A DNA stretch of 64,000 bases from Paractinoplanes bogorensis (GTDB lineage Bacteria > Actinomycetota > Actinomycetes > Mycobacteriales > Micromonosporaceae): contig NZ_JAHKKG010000002.1 of the NCBI RefSeq assembly GCF_018829635.1, positions 744,001 through 808,000 of the forward strand, given 5' to 3'. The number at the start of each line of letters is the position of its first letter. Within the stretch, counting starts at the first letter, position 1. The notes beneath the pieces were generated by a model. It made no database searches, had not been told where the DNA came from, and saw only the letters and a program-made list of their open reading frames with translations. This document shows, one piece after another, positions 53,282 through 62,200 of this stretch. Made by a program: the position numbers and the translations under genes.

Positions 53282-56200
53282 GCGTGCTGCCCAGCCCCGT
53301 CCCCCATCCGCTCGAGTTCAGCCCGTTCGACGTTCCGTCCTGGGCCTACGAGGCGCTCGAGTGGGTCGTCGGCTTCGACTGGCCGGCCGGCAACGAGGTC
53401 ACCACCTGGGACGTCGCCGACCGCTGGTATTCGCTGGTCACCACGCTGACCGCGCCGAGCGAAGCGGCGATGGCGGGCGCGAACAAGTTCCTGGCCGGCT
53501 TCGGCGGCGAGGGCATCACCGCTGAGGGCTTCGAGAACGCGTGGCATCTGGTCGCCGGCGACGAGGACGCCCCTCTGCACGGCCTGATCCGTGCGTCGGA
53601 CCAGCTCGGCAAGCTGGTCGAGGGCTGTGGGGCCGACATCGAGGCGGCGAAACTCGAGGCCTGGATCGAGATCGGCATCTTCCTCATCGAGCTCGTCGGC
53701 ATGGCGGTCACGGTCGCGCTCACGCTCGGCGCCGCGTCTCCCGCCGCCGGTGGCCTGATCGCCGCGACCCGTCTCGCCATCCAGCAGATCTTCAAGCGCC
53801 TGGCCGAGCAGCTCGGCAAGAAGGCGCTCAAGCAGACCGCCGGCCGCGCGGTCAAACAGCTCACCACCCGCGAGGGGTTACGCCACCTGGGCCATGAGGC
53901 GGCGAAAGAGGGTTTCGACGAGGCCCGTGAGGAGTTCGCCACCAACGGCGGCATCCAGCTCTACCAGCAGTCGACCGGCCGCTCGGACGGCTTCGACCTG
54001 GACAATCTCGGACGTTCGGCACTGGCCGGTTTCGCCGGTGGTGCGGCCGCGTCCGGAGCACACGCGGGATCGCACGGGCACGGCGGCATCGCGCGTGGTG
54101 CCGGCGGCGAGGTGCTGGCCGAGTTCAGTGCCGCCGCCACGTTCGGCCAACTGCCCGATGCCGCGGGTCTTGCCAAATCAGCCACTTCGGGCGCCACCGG
54201 TTCGGCCATGCACGGCATGCACGCACCGATCGATATCGGTCACCTGGATGCCCTTCCCCAGTTCCCCGACCTTTCTTCCCGTACGCCGGAGGGTGCCGGC
54301 CCGCCGACCACGATGTCCCCCGATCTCGCGTCGCTTGACGTGTCTCCGACCCCTTCTCAGCCAAACCTGGAACGAGTCACCGACCCCTCATCCCCCACGT
54401 CGCCTCCGCCCCCTTCCCCGTCCCTCGACGCGCCTTCTTCTCCGCAGCAGACTCCCTCGTCGCCGACGCTGTCCCCGGTCTCGTCCCCCTCGCCTTCTTC
54501 TCCTACTCCTTCTACTTCCTCGTCCACTTCTCCACAGACCCCGCCCCCGTCCCCCACCACGCCGTCCCCCACCACGCCGTCCCCCACCACGCCGCCGTCT
54601 CCCGCTGCTCCGTCCCCCTCGGTGTCTGCTCTCGCCGCGCCACCCCTTTCCACACCGACGCCCTCCCTGCCCGACGGCTCGAACGTCCTAGCCTCCACCG
54701 CGACCCTCGGATTCGCGGATCCCCTGACCACGCCTTCCCCCACGTCCGCACCGACCGTCTCCCCTCCATCCCCTTCCCCTTCCCCCAGCAGCCCCGTGTT
54801 CGGCTCGTTCCTCCCTCCGCCGGCCGGTCTGTTGAATCGGGGCGCTCCGGGTTCCCCGACTCCCACCGCCAAGCGCATCCCGGTGTCCGACCTGGACCGC
54901 ATCGCCGAGGCCTTGGGGCCACGCCCGGCCCCCAGCCGGCGCCGCCCCTTGGACGCGGCCTTGCCACCCTCACTGGACGGAGCCACCTCACGGCCGTCCC
55001 CCCACCGCGACCCGTTCCCTCGCCAAGACCGGTCCTCGCGTAACCCGTCCCCGCCAAACCCCTCCTGGCGTAACCCGTCACCGCCGCACCACCGGCCCGC
55101 TCCCGTCGCTCCCGAGATCCGCGACGAGCAGGCCTACTTCGGCTACGTCGATCACTCCCGCCAGACCCTCGAGCGCAACCGCCGCGACGAATACACCGCC
55201 TATCTCGACAGGATCACCGAGGACAACCGCGCCCGGATCCTCGACCTGGGCCGCCAGGCCGACATCGCCGACCGCAACGGCGCCACCCTCGAGGCCCGCC
55301 ACCACCGCCGCCAGGCGTTCGAGCTGAGCGAGATCAACACCGAGCTGGACACCCAGATAGCCCAGATCCACTCCGGCGACCTGGCCCCTGACCGCGTCGA
55401 GATCGACCCCCCGGACTGGGCCCGCGTCAACCAGGACGTAGGCAACCTGGCCCCCGGCGGCGTACGCACCGGCGACCTGTCTGCGCTGGACGGTCTGGCC
55501 GGCCGCCCGTCGATCGACCGAACCCGCCACTACAACGTCACCGGCGGCCTACGCCCACCGCTGGCCGTTCACCAGGTGGACCTCGAGAACGCCATGCCCC
55601 GCGACGCCCAGGGCAACGTCTCCCGCCTGGCCGACCCACGCGAGGGCGGTTGGTTCCGCCTGGCCAACGACGGCGGACCGGCCGCCGACCCCACCCGGGG
55701 CCTGAACTGCGTAGACGGCGTCCTGTCGCTCTTCGACACCTACACCCACGCCCGCCCACGCGTATCCGCCCCGAGAACCTTCGACGTCTACGCCAACGGC
55801 AACCCCGATCGCCCCCTGGGCGGCGAGACAAACGGCATAAACAGAATCCGCCAGGCCACCGGCGGCGACTTCCAGAGCCTTTCCCCGTACGTAGGAGACG
55901 CCGCCCCCGCCCAGGCCAAGCCAGCCATCGACCAGGCCATAACAAACCTGACAAACCACTTGCTGAACACCGGCCACGGCGCGTTCGCCTTCATAGTCAC
56001 CGACCTGGAAGGCGGCGGCTCACATTCCTGGGCGGCCGTAAACCAACACGGAACCGTCCTCTACCTGGACCCCCAGATAGGCAGAATCTCCGAGCACCAC
56101 CCCATGTACACCCACCACGGCGTGGCCACCCCGGTGAACATCACGTCCGTGGAGGCCTTGGTAGTAGACGCCAACGCCACCCCCGCCCCTCTCCCCAACC

Positions 56201-57066
56201 ACGGACCAGGCGCCTGGTCCGCCACCCCACCCACCGGGACAGATCACGGCGCTTCGCCGGCATTCACGTCGCTGACACCCGACCAGCAGGCCAGAATTCT
56301 GGCGTCCACTTCGGATGCTCGCCGCATCGCGCTGAGTAGCTCGCGCGATCTTCATGCCGTTGTGCGCTCGCTCGATCACAATCCGGCACGAGCGCTCGAT
56401 CACAGCCAAGCCCGAGTCGTGGACGAAGAGCATCGGGTCAAGTCAGCCGAGAGTCTGAGCCGAAAGTTCCTGGAGGCATCCGAACTCGAGGGCGTGGGCC
56501 TCGACGAGTTTGTCGACCGTGCCAAGGACCGCGTCCGGTTCTCCGTCGAGACACCCGAGGAGAGCTACGCGTCAACCGTGACCCAGGTGCTCGCCGGGCT
56601 ACGCGAACTCGGCTATCGAACGACGAGCGCTGCCGATTTCTGGGCCGATCACGGCCGGCACAACGGATTGAACGTCTGGCTCACAACACCGGAGGGTTTC
56701 AAGGTTGAGATCCAGTTCCCCACCCCGCTCTCGCGCGCATTGGGGAAGGAGACTCACGAAAGCTATGAGATCGTCCGCCTTGGTCACGCTCCCGCATACC
56801 GCCGAGTCAACGCCTTCCTCGACATACTCGCGATCAACAAGCGCTACGACGTCTACGCACGTCGCCCGGCGGAACTGCCGTCGATCGGTGCCCTCAAGAA
56901 GAAGGTAACCACCTTGGCCTCCTGGTTCGCGTCTGAGCCGGGCACACTCGCGCAGTACAAGAAGGACCTTCGTCGCCGCGGCATATCATTCGAAAGCGAC
57001 CTTCGGCAGCACGGACTCGACGCTCAGGACGTACCCGGCACAGAGGGGATGGGCTTGCTGGAATGA
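53278..57066 (+). CDS. type VII polymorphic toxin: WXG-like, papain-fold and RelA/SpoT-like domains
   Basis: A 1262-residue exported toxin. Residues 1-160 are a WXG100-like helical trafficking region with a hydrophobic stretch (EIGIFLIELVGMAVTVAL). Residues about 320-620 are a Pro/Ser/Thr linker. Residues about 700-960 form a papain-fold (Tox-PL/glutamine deamidase) domain with triad candidates Cys811 (LNCVDG), His916 (GSHSWA) and Asp931 (LDPQIG). Residues about 1040-1200 resemble a RelA/SpoT nucleotidyltransferase: RVKSAESLSRK (1053-1063), Asp1084, VEIQFPT (Glu1144), HESYE. The tip is less GC-rich than the rest. Overlaps the immunity candidate by four bases. Confidence 0.72.
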   Translation: MSVLPSPVPHPLEFSPFDVPSWAYEALEWVVGFDWPAGNEVTTWDVADRWYSLVTTLTAPSEAAMAGANKFLAGFGGEGITAEGFENAWHLVAGDEDAPLHGLIRASDQLGKLVEGCGADIEAAKLEAWIEIGIFLIELVGMAVTVALTLGAASPAAGGLIAATRLAIQQIFKRLAEQLGKKALKQTAGRAVKQLTTREGLRHLGHEAAKEGFDEAREEFATNGGIQLYQQSTGRSDGFDLDNLGRSALAGFAGGAAASGAHAGSHGHGGIARGAGGEVLAEFSAAATFGQLPDAAGLAKSATSGATGSAMHGMHAPIDIGHLDALPQFPDLSSRTPEGAGPPTTMSPDLASLDVSPTPSQPNLERVTDPSSPTSPPPPSPSLDAPSSPQQTPSSPTLSPVSSPSPSSPTPSTSSSTSPQTPPPSPTTPSPTTPSPTTPPSPAAPSPSVSALAAPPLSTPTPSLPDGSNVLASTATLGFADPLTTPSPTSAPTVSPPSPSPSPSSPVFGSFLPPPAGLLNRGAPGSPTPTAKRIPVSDLDRIAEALGPRPAPSRRRPLDAALPPSLDGATSRPSPHRDPFPRQDRSSRNPSPPNPSWRNPSPPHHRPAPVAPEIRDEQAYFGYVDHSRQTLERNRRDEYTAYLDRITEDNRARILDLGRQADIADRNGATLEARHHRRQAFELSEINTELDTQIAQIHSGDLAPDRVEIDPPDWARVNQDVGNLAPGGVRTGDLSALDGLAGRPSIDRTRHYNVTGGLRPPLAVHQVDLENAMPRDAQGNVSRLADPREGGWFRLANDGGPAADPTRGLNCVDGVLSLFDTYTHARPRVSAPRTFDVYANGNPDRPLGGETNGINRIRQATGGDFQSLSPYVGDAAPAQAKPAIDQAITNLTNHLLNTGHGAFAFIVTDLEGGGSHSWAAVNQHGTVLYLDPQIGRISEHHPMYTHHGVATPVNITSVEALVVDANATPAPLPNHGPGAWSATPPTGTDHGASPAFTSLTPDQQARILASTSDARRIALSSSRDLHAVVRSLDHNPARALDHSQARVVDEEHRVKSAESLSRKFLEASELEGVGLDEFVDRAKDRVRFSVETPEESYASTVTQVLAGLRELGYRTTSAADFWADHGRHNGLNVWLTTPEGFKVEIQFPTPLSRALGKETHESYEIVRLGHAPAYRRVNAFLDILAINKRYDVYARRPAELPSIGALKKKVTTLASWFASEPGTLAQYKKDLRRRGISFESDLRQHGLDAQDVPGTEGMGLLE

Positions 57067-57392
57067 CAGAGGACTTCGCCTACAAGGTCATCCTGAAGAG
57101 CGACGATCGGTCGACAGTTACCAGCCTGGTGGCCTATCAGCCGGGGGATCAGAGCCTCCGCGCCGTGATCTGGAGCGTGCCACGACACCAGTGGATCTAC
57201 GCGCCCAACATTGCTGCGCCCGTCCTCTATGACGACATGGAGCAGGATCGCGGTCGCGCGGTTGATCGGCTGACAGCCGAGCAGATCTCTCGGGACGTAC
57301 TGCACACCGAACTCCCCAGCGAGACGACTTTGACCGAGATGTCCGACGAGGGCGAGCGCAACGGCTGGAACTACGGCCCACCACGCCCGTGA
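57063..57392 (+). CDS. candidate cognate immunity protein
   Basis: A 109-residue small acidic cytoplasmic protein (YKVILKSDDRSTVTSLV, RHQWIYAPNIAAPVLYDD) of no recognised family. It starts inside the toxin stop (ATGA), is short, soluble and in the same order as toxin-immunity pairs, and its base composition follows the toxin tip rather than the backbone. Role inferred from position only. Confidence 0.6.
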   Translation: MTEDFAYKVILKSDDRSTVTSLVAYQPGDQSLRAVIWSVPRHQWIYAPNIAAPVLYDDMEQDRGRAVDRLTAEQISRDVLHTELPSETTLTEMSDEGERNGWNYGPPRP

Positions 57393-57455
57393 ACGGCTCG
57401 CGTTTGACCAGGCACCACGTCGAATCGCGCCCGATAAGCAGCCCGAGTGGCCGCG

Positions 57456-58883
57456 TCAGGTGATGGCCATGTCGACGAAGCGGGACAAGTGCAGCTGCGC
57501 GGCCACGGTGACGGTGTCGGTGGGGCCGTTTCGGTGCTTGGCCACGATGAAGTCGGCCTCGCCCGCTCGCGGGCTCTCCTTGTCGTAGTAGTCGTCGCGG
57601 TGGAGCAGGATCACGACGTCGGCGTCCTGCTCGATGGAGCCTGACTCACGCAAGTCGGACAGCTGTGGGCGCTTGTCGGTTCGCTGCTCGGGGCCACGGT
57701 TGAGCTGGGACACGGCGATCACCGGACACTCGATCTCTTTGGCCAGCAGCTTGAGACCACGGGACAGCTCGGAGACCTCTTGCTGGCGGCTCTCGGTGCG
57801 TTTCGGCGAGCTCATCAGCTGCAGATAGTCGATGACCAGCATCTTGAGGTTGTTGCGCTGTTTGAGCCGGCGCGCCTTAGCCCGGATCTCCATGAGGTTC
57901 ATGTTCGGGGTGTCGTCGACGAAGATCGGGGCCTCGCTGATCTCGCCCATGCGGCGGGCCAGCTTGCTCCAGTCGTCGTCGGTGAGCTGGCCCGAGCGCA
58001 GGACATGCAGTGGGACCCGGGCCTCGGCCGAGAGCAGTCGCATGACCATCTCGATCTTGCTCATTTCGAGGGAGAAGATGGCGCTGGCGCAGTTGTGCCG
58101 GATCGCCGCGTTGCGGGCGAAGTCCATGCTCGCGGTCGACTTACCGAGACCGGGGCGGCCGGCCACGATGATCAGCTGGCCGGGATGCAGTCCGTTGAGC
58201 AGGCGGTCGAGGTCGCTGAACCCGGTCGGTACGCCGCTCATAACGCCGCCCGAGGCGCCGACCGCCTCGATCTCGTCGAGCGTGGGCTGGAGCATGTCGC
58301 CCAGGGCCGCGAAGTCTTCGCTGACCCGGTTTTCGGTGACGTCGTAGATCGCCTGCTGGGCCAGGTCGACGATGTCGTCGACATCACGCCCGCCGTTGCC
58401 GCCGGCGCCGTAGCCCAGCTGCACGATCTTGGTGCCCGCCTCGACGACGCGGCGCAGGATCGCGCGCTCGCTGACGATGCGCGCGTAATAAGAAGCGTTG
58501 GCCGCGGTGGGCACGCTCTCGATCAGCGTGTGCAGGTAGGGCACGCCGCCGATGCGCTGCAGGTCACCCGAGTCGGCCAGGGCGGCGGCGACCGTCAGGG
58601 CATCGGCCGGCTCGGCCCGGCCGTACAGGTCGAGGATGACGTCGAAGATCGTGCTGTGGGCCGGGCGATAGAAGTCGTGGGTCTTGAGGATCTCGACCAC
58701 GTCGGCGATCGCATCCTTGGACAGCAGCATGCCGCCGAGCACGCCCTGCTCGGCCGCCACGTCCTGCGGCGGCGTCTTGTCGAACGAACCGCCACCACCC
58801 GATGGCCCGCCACCGCCACCGCCACTGCCACCGCCACCGCCGGAGGGTTGGGCCGGTGGCCGCGTCTCATCGGTGATCGACAC
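57456..58883 (-). CDS. dnaB: replicative DNA helicase
   Basis: Hexameric 5'-3' helicase of the replication fork. The 475 residues have the N-terminal domain (PQDVAAEQGVLGGMLLS), linker helix and RecA core: Walker A AGRPGLGKSTAS, FSLEMSK, Walker B LVIDYLQLM, ISQ-type VSQLNRGPEQR and ESGSIEQDADVV. No intein. The first 35 residues include an unusual Gly-rich run (about residues 17-32). GTG 58883 follows GGAGG. The upstream space holds a DnaA-box-like cluster. Confidence 0.97.
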   Translation of the reverse strand: MSITDETRPPAQPSGGGGGSGGGGGGPSGGGGSFDKTPPQDVAAEQGVLGGMLLSKDAIADVVEILKTHDFYRPAHSTIFDVILDLYGRAEPADALTVAAALADSGDLQRIGGVPYLHTLIESVPTAANASYYARIVSERAILRRVVEAGTKIVQLGYGAGGNGGRDVDDIVDLAQQAIYDVTENRVSEDFAALGDMLQPTLDEIEAVGASGGVMSGVPTGFSDLDRLLNGLHPGQLIIVAGRPGLGKSTASMDFARNAAIRHNCASAIFSLEMSKIEMVMRLLSAEARVPLHVLRSGQLTDDDWSKLARRMGEISEAPIFVDDTPNMNLMEIRAKARRLKQRNNLKMLVIDYLQLMSSPKRTESRQQEVSELSRGLKLLAKEIECPVIAVSQLNRGPEQRTDKRPQLSDLRESGSIEQDADVVILLHRDDYYDKESPRAGEADFIVAKHRNGPTDTVTVAAQLHLSRFVDMAIT

Positions 58884-59221
58884 CCGGACCTCCTCCGCTC
58901 GCCGTCCGTGACACCCAGATCAAACAGCCTGGGTATGACACTTTCGGCTGATCCCCACCATGATCAGGAAAAACTCCCGATCAAGCCCCGCGAGTGCGGC
59001 CGACCCACTCTACGAACATGCCCTCGACCTGCCCAACTGCACCGGTGGATGAGCCTCGGGACAACCTGTGGACATCCCGCCCGATCCTGTGGGCAGGCCT
59101 GTGCACAGCCTGTGTACAACTCCTGGGGACGATCTGGGTTCTGCCTTTCCGAGCAGGCATTTCTTAGTCCCCACCTGTGGAGGGGGAAAAATACCTGCAC
59201 AACCGCGAAAAGGTGCCCGGC
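58884..59221. other. intergenic region upstream of dnaB
   Basis: About 340 bases between divergent genes. It includes a cluster of DnaA-box-like sites (59067-59119) and the leader of the large Tyr-rich protein. No structural RNA or gene recognised. Confidence 0.55.
59067..59119. promoter_or_regulatory. cluster of four DnaA-box-like sites upstream of dnaB
   Basis: TGTGGACAT (59067), TGTGGGCAG (59088), TGTGCACAG (59100) and TGTGTACAA (59111), all in one orientation, the last three at 11-12 bp spacing. They are imperfect matches to TGTGGACAA; the last fits TGTGNACAA. Confidence 0.5.
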
Positions 59222-62200
59222 GTGAGCAAGCCGTCGCGCGGAGACGTTGCGGTTCCGACGCGCGGAAGGCACGCTTTTCAGGTGGACCAACGGGAGTGGG
59301 ACTACGGCGCCCGCATGTCGCGTGAGCGACGCGCGGCCGAGTCGCGACCCTCCCGCGGATCGGAATCGCCCGATTTAGCCGACCCTGATGCGAAATGGTC
59401 GTCCCTCACCGACACGGGCAGCCTTCAGCCCAGCGCCGAGGCTCTCGACTGGCAGCGCCGCGCCGACGCGTGGGCCCAACAGGCCGAGGCCGACCCGCAC
59501 CAGGCCGTCGAGCCGGCGAACCGCTGGTCCGACGTGGCCGCGACCGGTCGCCCGACGTTCCCGGCCGACGGCGTCGGCTGGCGCACCGAGACGGCCGAGT
59601 GGCGTGCCACCGGCGCGCGCTGGCGGCAGACCACCGAGTGGCGCTCGACGACCGGCTCGCACGGCTGGCGCTCGACCACCGAGGCCTGGCAGAGCGGCGA
59701 CAACGACGCCTATCCGCCGGCCGCCGAGACGCCGATGGCCCAGCCCGCGCTCTCGAGCACGGCCTGGTCGGACGACACGAGCGCCGACACGCGCCCCGCC
59801 TGGCAGCAGTTCACCGATTCGCCGGGTGAGCAGCCGGCCGAGAGCGCCACGCCGAGTTGGCAACAGCCTTCCCCCCGTACGCCCGCGGAAAGCTCCCCGT
59901 CCTGGCAGCAACTGGTCGACCCCGCCCAGCAGCAGCCGTCGTGGAACTCCCGTCAGCCCTGGCAGCGCGACTCCATCGAGGGCTCGGCGACCTGGACCGA
60001 CGCGTCCGAAGACACGGGTAACGCCTGGTCCCGCGCCGACGACGGTCGTCACCTGGTGCGCGAGGACGATCGCGCGGCCTGGCGACGCGATCCCGGCGCC
60101 GGGTCACCCTCGGTCGGGCGACGTCGCGCTCCTGAGCCGGGTTCCGCTCCGGCCGGTGGTACGGGCTGGTCCGGCGCCCGGTCCGATGCCGACAACTGGG
60201 AAAACACCGACAACTGGGCCGGTCACACCGACACGGGCAGCATTCAGCTGTACGGCGATACGCCCGCCCCGCCGTCCGCACCGTCGACCTGGGGCACGGG
60301 CACCGGCTTCGGCTCCCGCAACGTCAACCGGCGCGACGAGGGCAGTCGGCAACAGACACCCCTTCCCTCGTACGAGGATGGCCCCGGCTACCAGATTCCC
60401 CCCGCGACGCCGTACGAGTCCCCGTCCCGCGCGTCCCGCCGCGACGACACGTCCGCGGCCCGCTCCGTCCCGTCGGCCTACGACGAGACGCCGCGCCCCC
60501 GCTTCGCCCCCGAGGACGAGCAGCCCGGCGCACGCAGTCAGCGCGCCCATCGCTACACCGACGACGAGCCCGGCCAGACCACCCGCCCGACCGACGTCGG
60601 TTACCCCACCCGCGGCGACAGCTACACGTCACGCGAGGAGCCCGGCTACGGGTCGCGCGCCTTCACTGACCAGCCGGGCTATCCCGCACGCAGCACCGGC
60701 GACCAGTCCGGCTACCCGTCGCGCGGCACCAGCGACCAGCCGGGCTATCCCGCACGCGGCACCGGCGACGAGCCCGGCTACGGGTCGCGAAGCACGGGGG
60801 GCCAGCCCGGCTACCCGTCGCGCGACGCTGTCGACGAGCCCGGCTACGGGTCGCGCGGCGCTGGGGGACTGCAGGGCTATTCGTCTCGTGGCGCGAGCGA
60901 CCAGCCCGGTTATGCCGCCCGCGGCACTGCTGACGAGCCGGGCTACCCGTCCCGAGAGGCCCCGACGGGTGCCTACTCGCCGCCCGAGCCGCGGGCCCCA
61001 CGACGCGGCCGCCCGGCCCAAGGGGACGAGACGGCCACGTTCAGCGCCGTCCCGATGCCGGCCCCGCCGCCCGCCACGCGCAACGTTCCTCCCACGGCCC
61101 AGCCGTCCGCTCCCCGCAGCGCACCGCCGTCCGCCCCGCGCAGCGCTCCCGCGTCCGCGCCCCGCAGCGGCCCGGCCGGTGCCGCGGGCCGGGCGAAGTA
61201 CAACGGTGGCGGCGACGACTGGCGTGACCAGACCGGTTCCTGGGAAGCCGAGCCCGACACCAGCAGCTGGGTCCGCGACCCCGACACCGGCCAGTGGAGT
61301 CGCTCCGAGGACGACCCGCGCATCCTGGCCTGGCGCCGCGAAGCAGCCCGCCGCGAGGCGATGGGTGAGGGACCGCGAGCCCTCCCGCCGCCACCCGCGG
61401 CCGCCGCCGAGGTCGAGTCCCGCCCAGAGACGTCGACCGGTACCTGGCGCAACACACCTCCGCCGCCCCTGCCTCCGGGTCCCACCCCGCGCAGCGCCGC
61501 CCCCTATGCCGACAACGGCTACGGCGCCGCCCCCGGCGTTTACGGCGGCGCCCCGACGCCTCCGAGCTCCGCGGGCGGTCGCGACGGCAGCTTCGGCTCC
61601 CCAGACAGCCCCGGTCGTGACGGTGGCTACGGCACCGCGCCGAGCAGCTCGATCCCCGAGCGAGGCGGCTACGACGCACCGAGCGGTCCGGCCCGCGGCT
61701 ACGACACCCCCGGACGCAGTGGCTACGACGCACCGACCGGCTTCGCCGGCCGCGACGACACCTACGGCTCGGCCCGCAGCAACGGCTACGACGCGACACC
61801 GCCCAGCCGCGACGCTGGCTTCGGCACCACGCCGAGCAGCTCGATCCCCGGACGAGGCGGCTACGACGCACCGACCGGCTTTGCCGGCCGCGACGACACC
61901 TACGGCGCCCCGCCCACAAGTGGACAGGGTTACGGAACGACAACCCCCGGCGCCGCGCCCACGAGCGGCCGCGGCTACGGAACGACAACCCCCGGCGCCG
62001 CGCCCACGAGCGGCCGCGGCTACGGCACACCACCGGCCGATCCTCGTGACGGCGGCTACGGCTCGGCTAGACGCGGCTATCAGGACGACGACGACCCCTA
62101 CGAGTCCCCGCGCGGCTACGGTTCCGCGCCGTCGAGTTCGGTCCCCGGCCGCCGCGACGACTACGACCCGCCCCGCGGCGGCGGCTACGGCTCCGCCCCC

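Noticed and set aside
57456..58883. Intein in dnaB
   Set aside because: Walker and downstream motifs are continuous and total length is normal.
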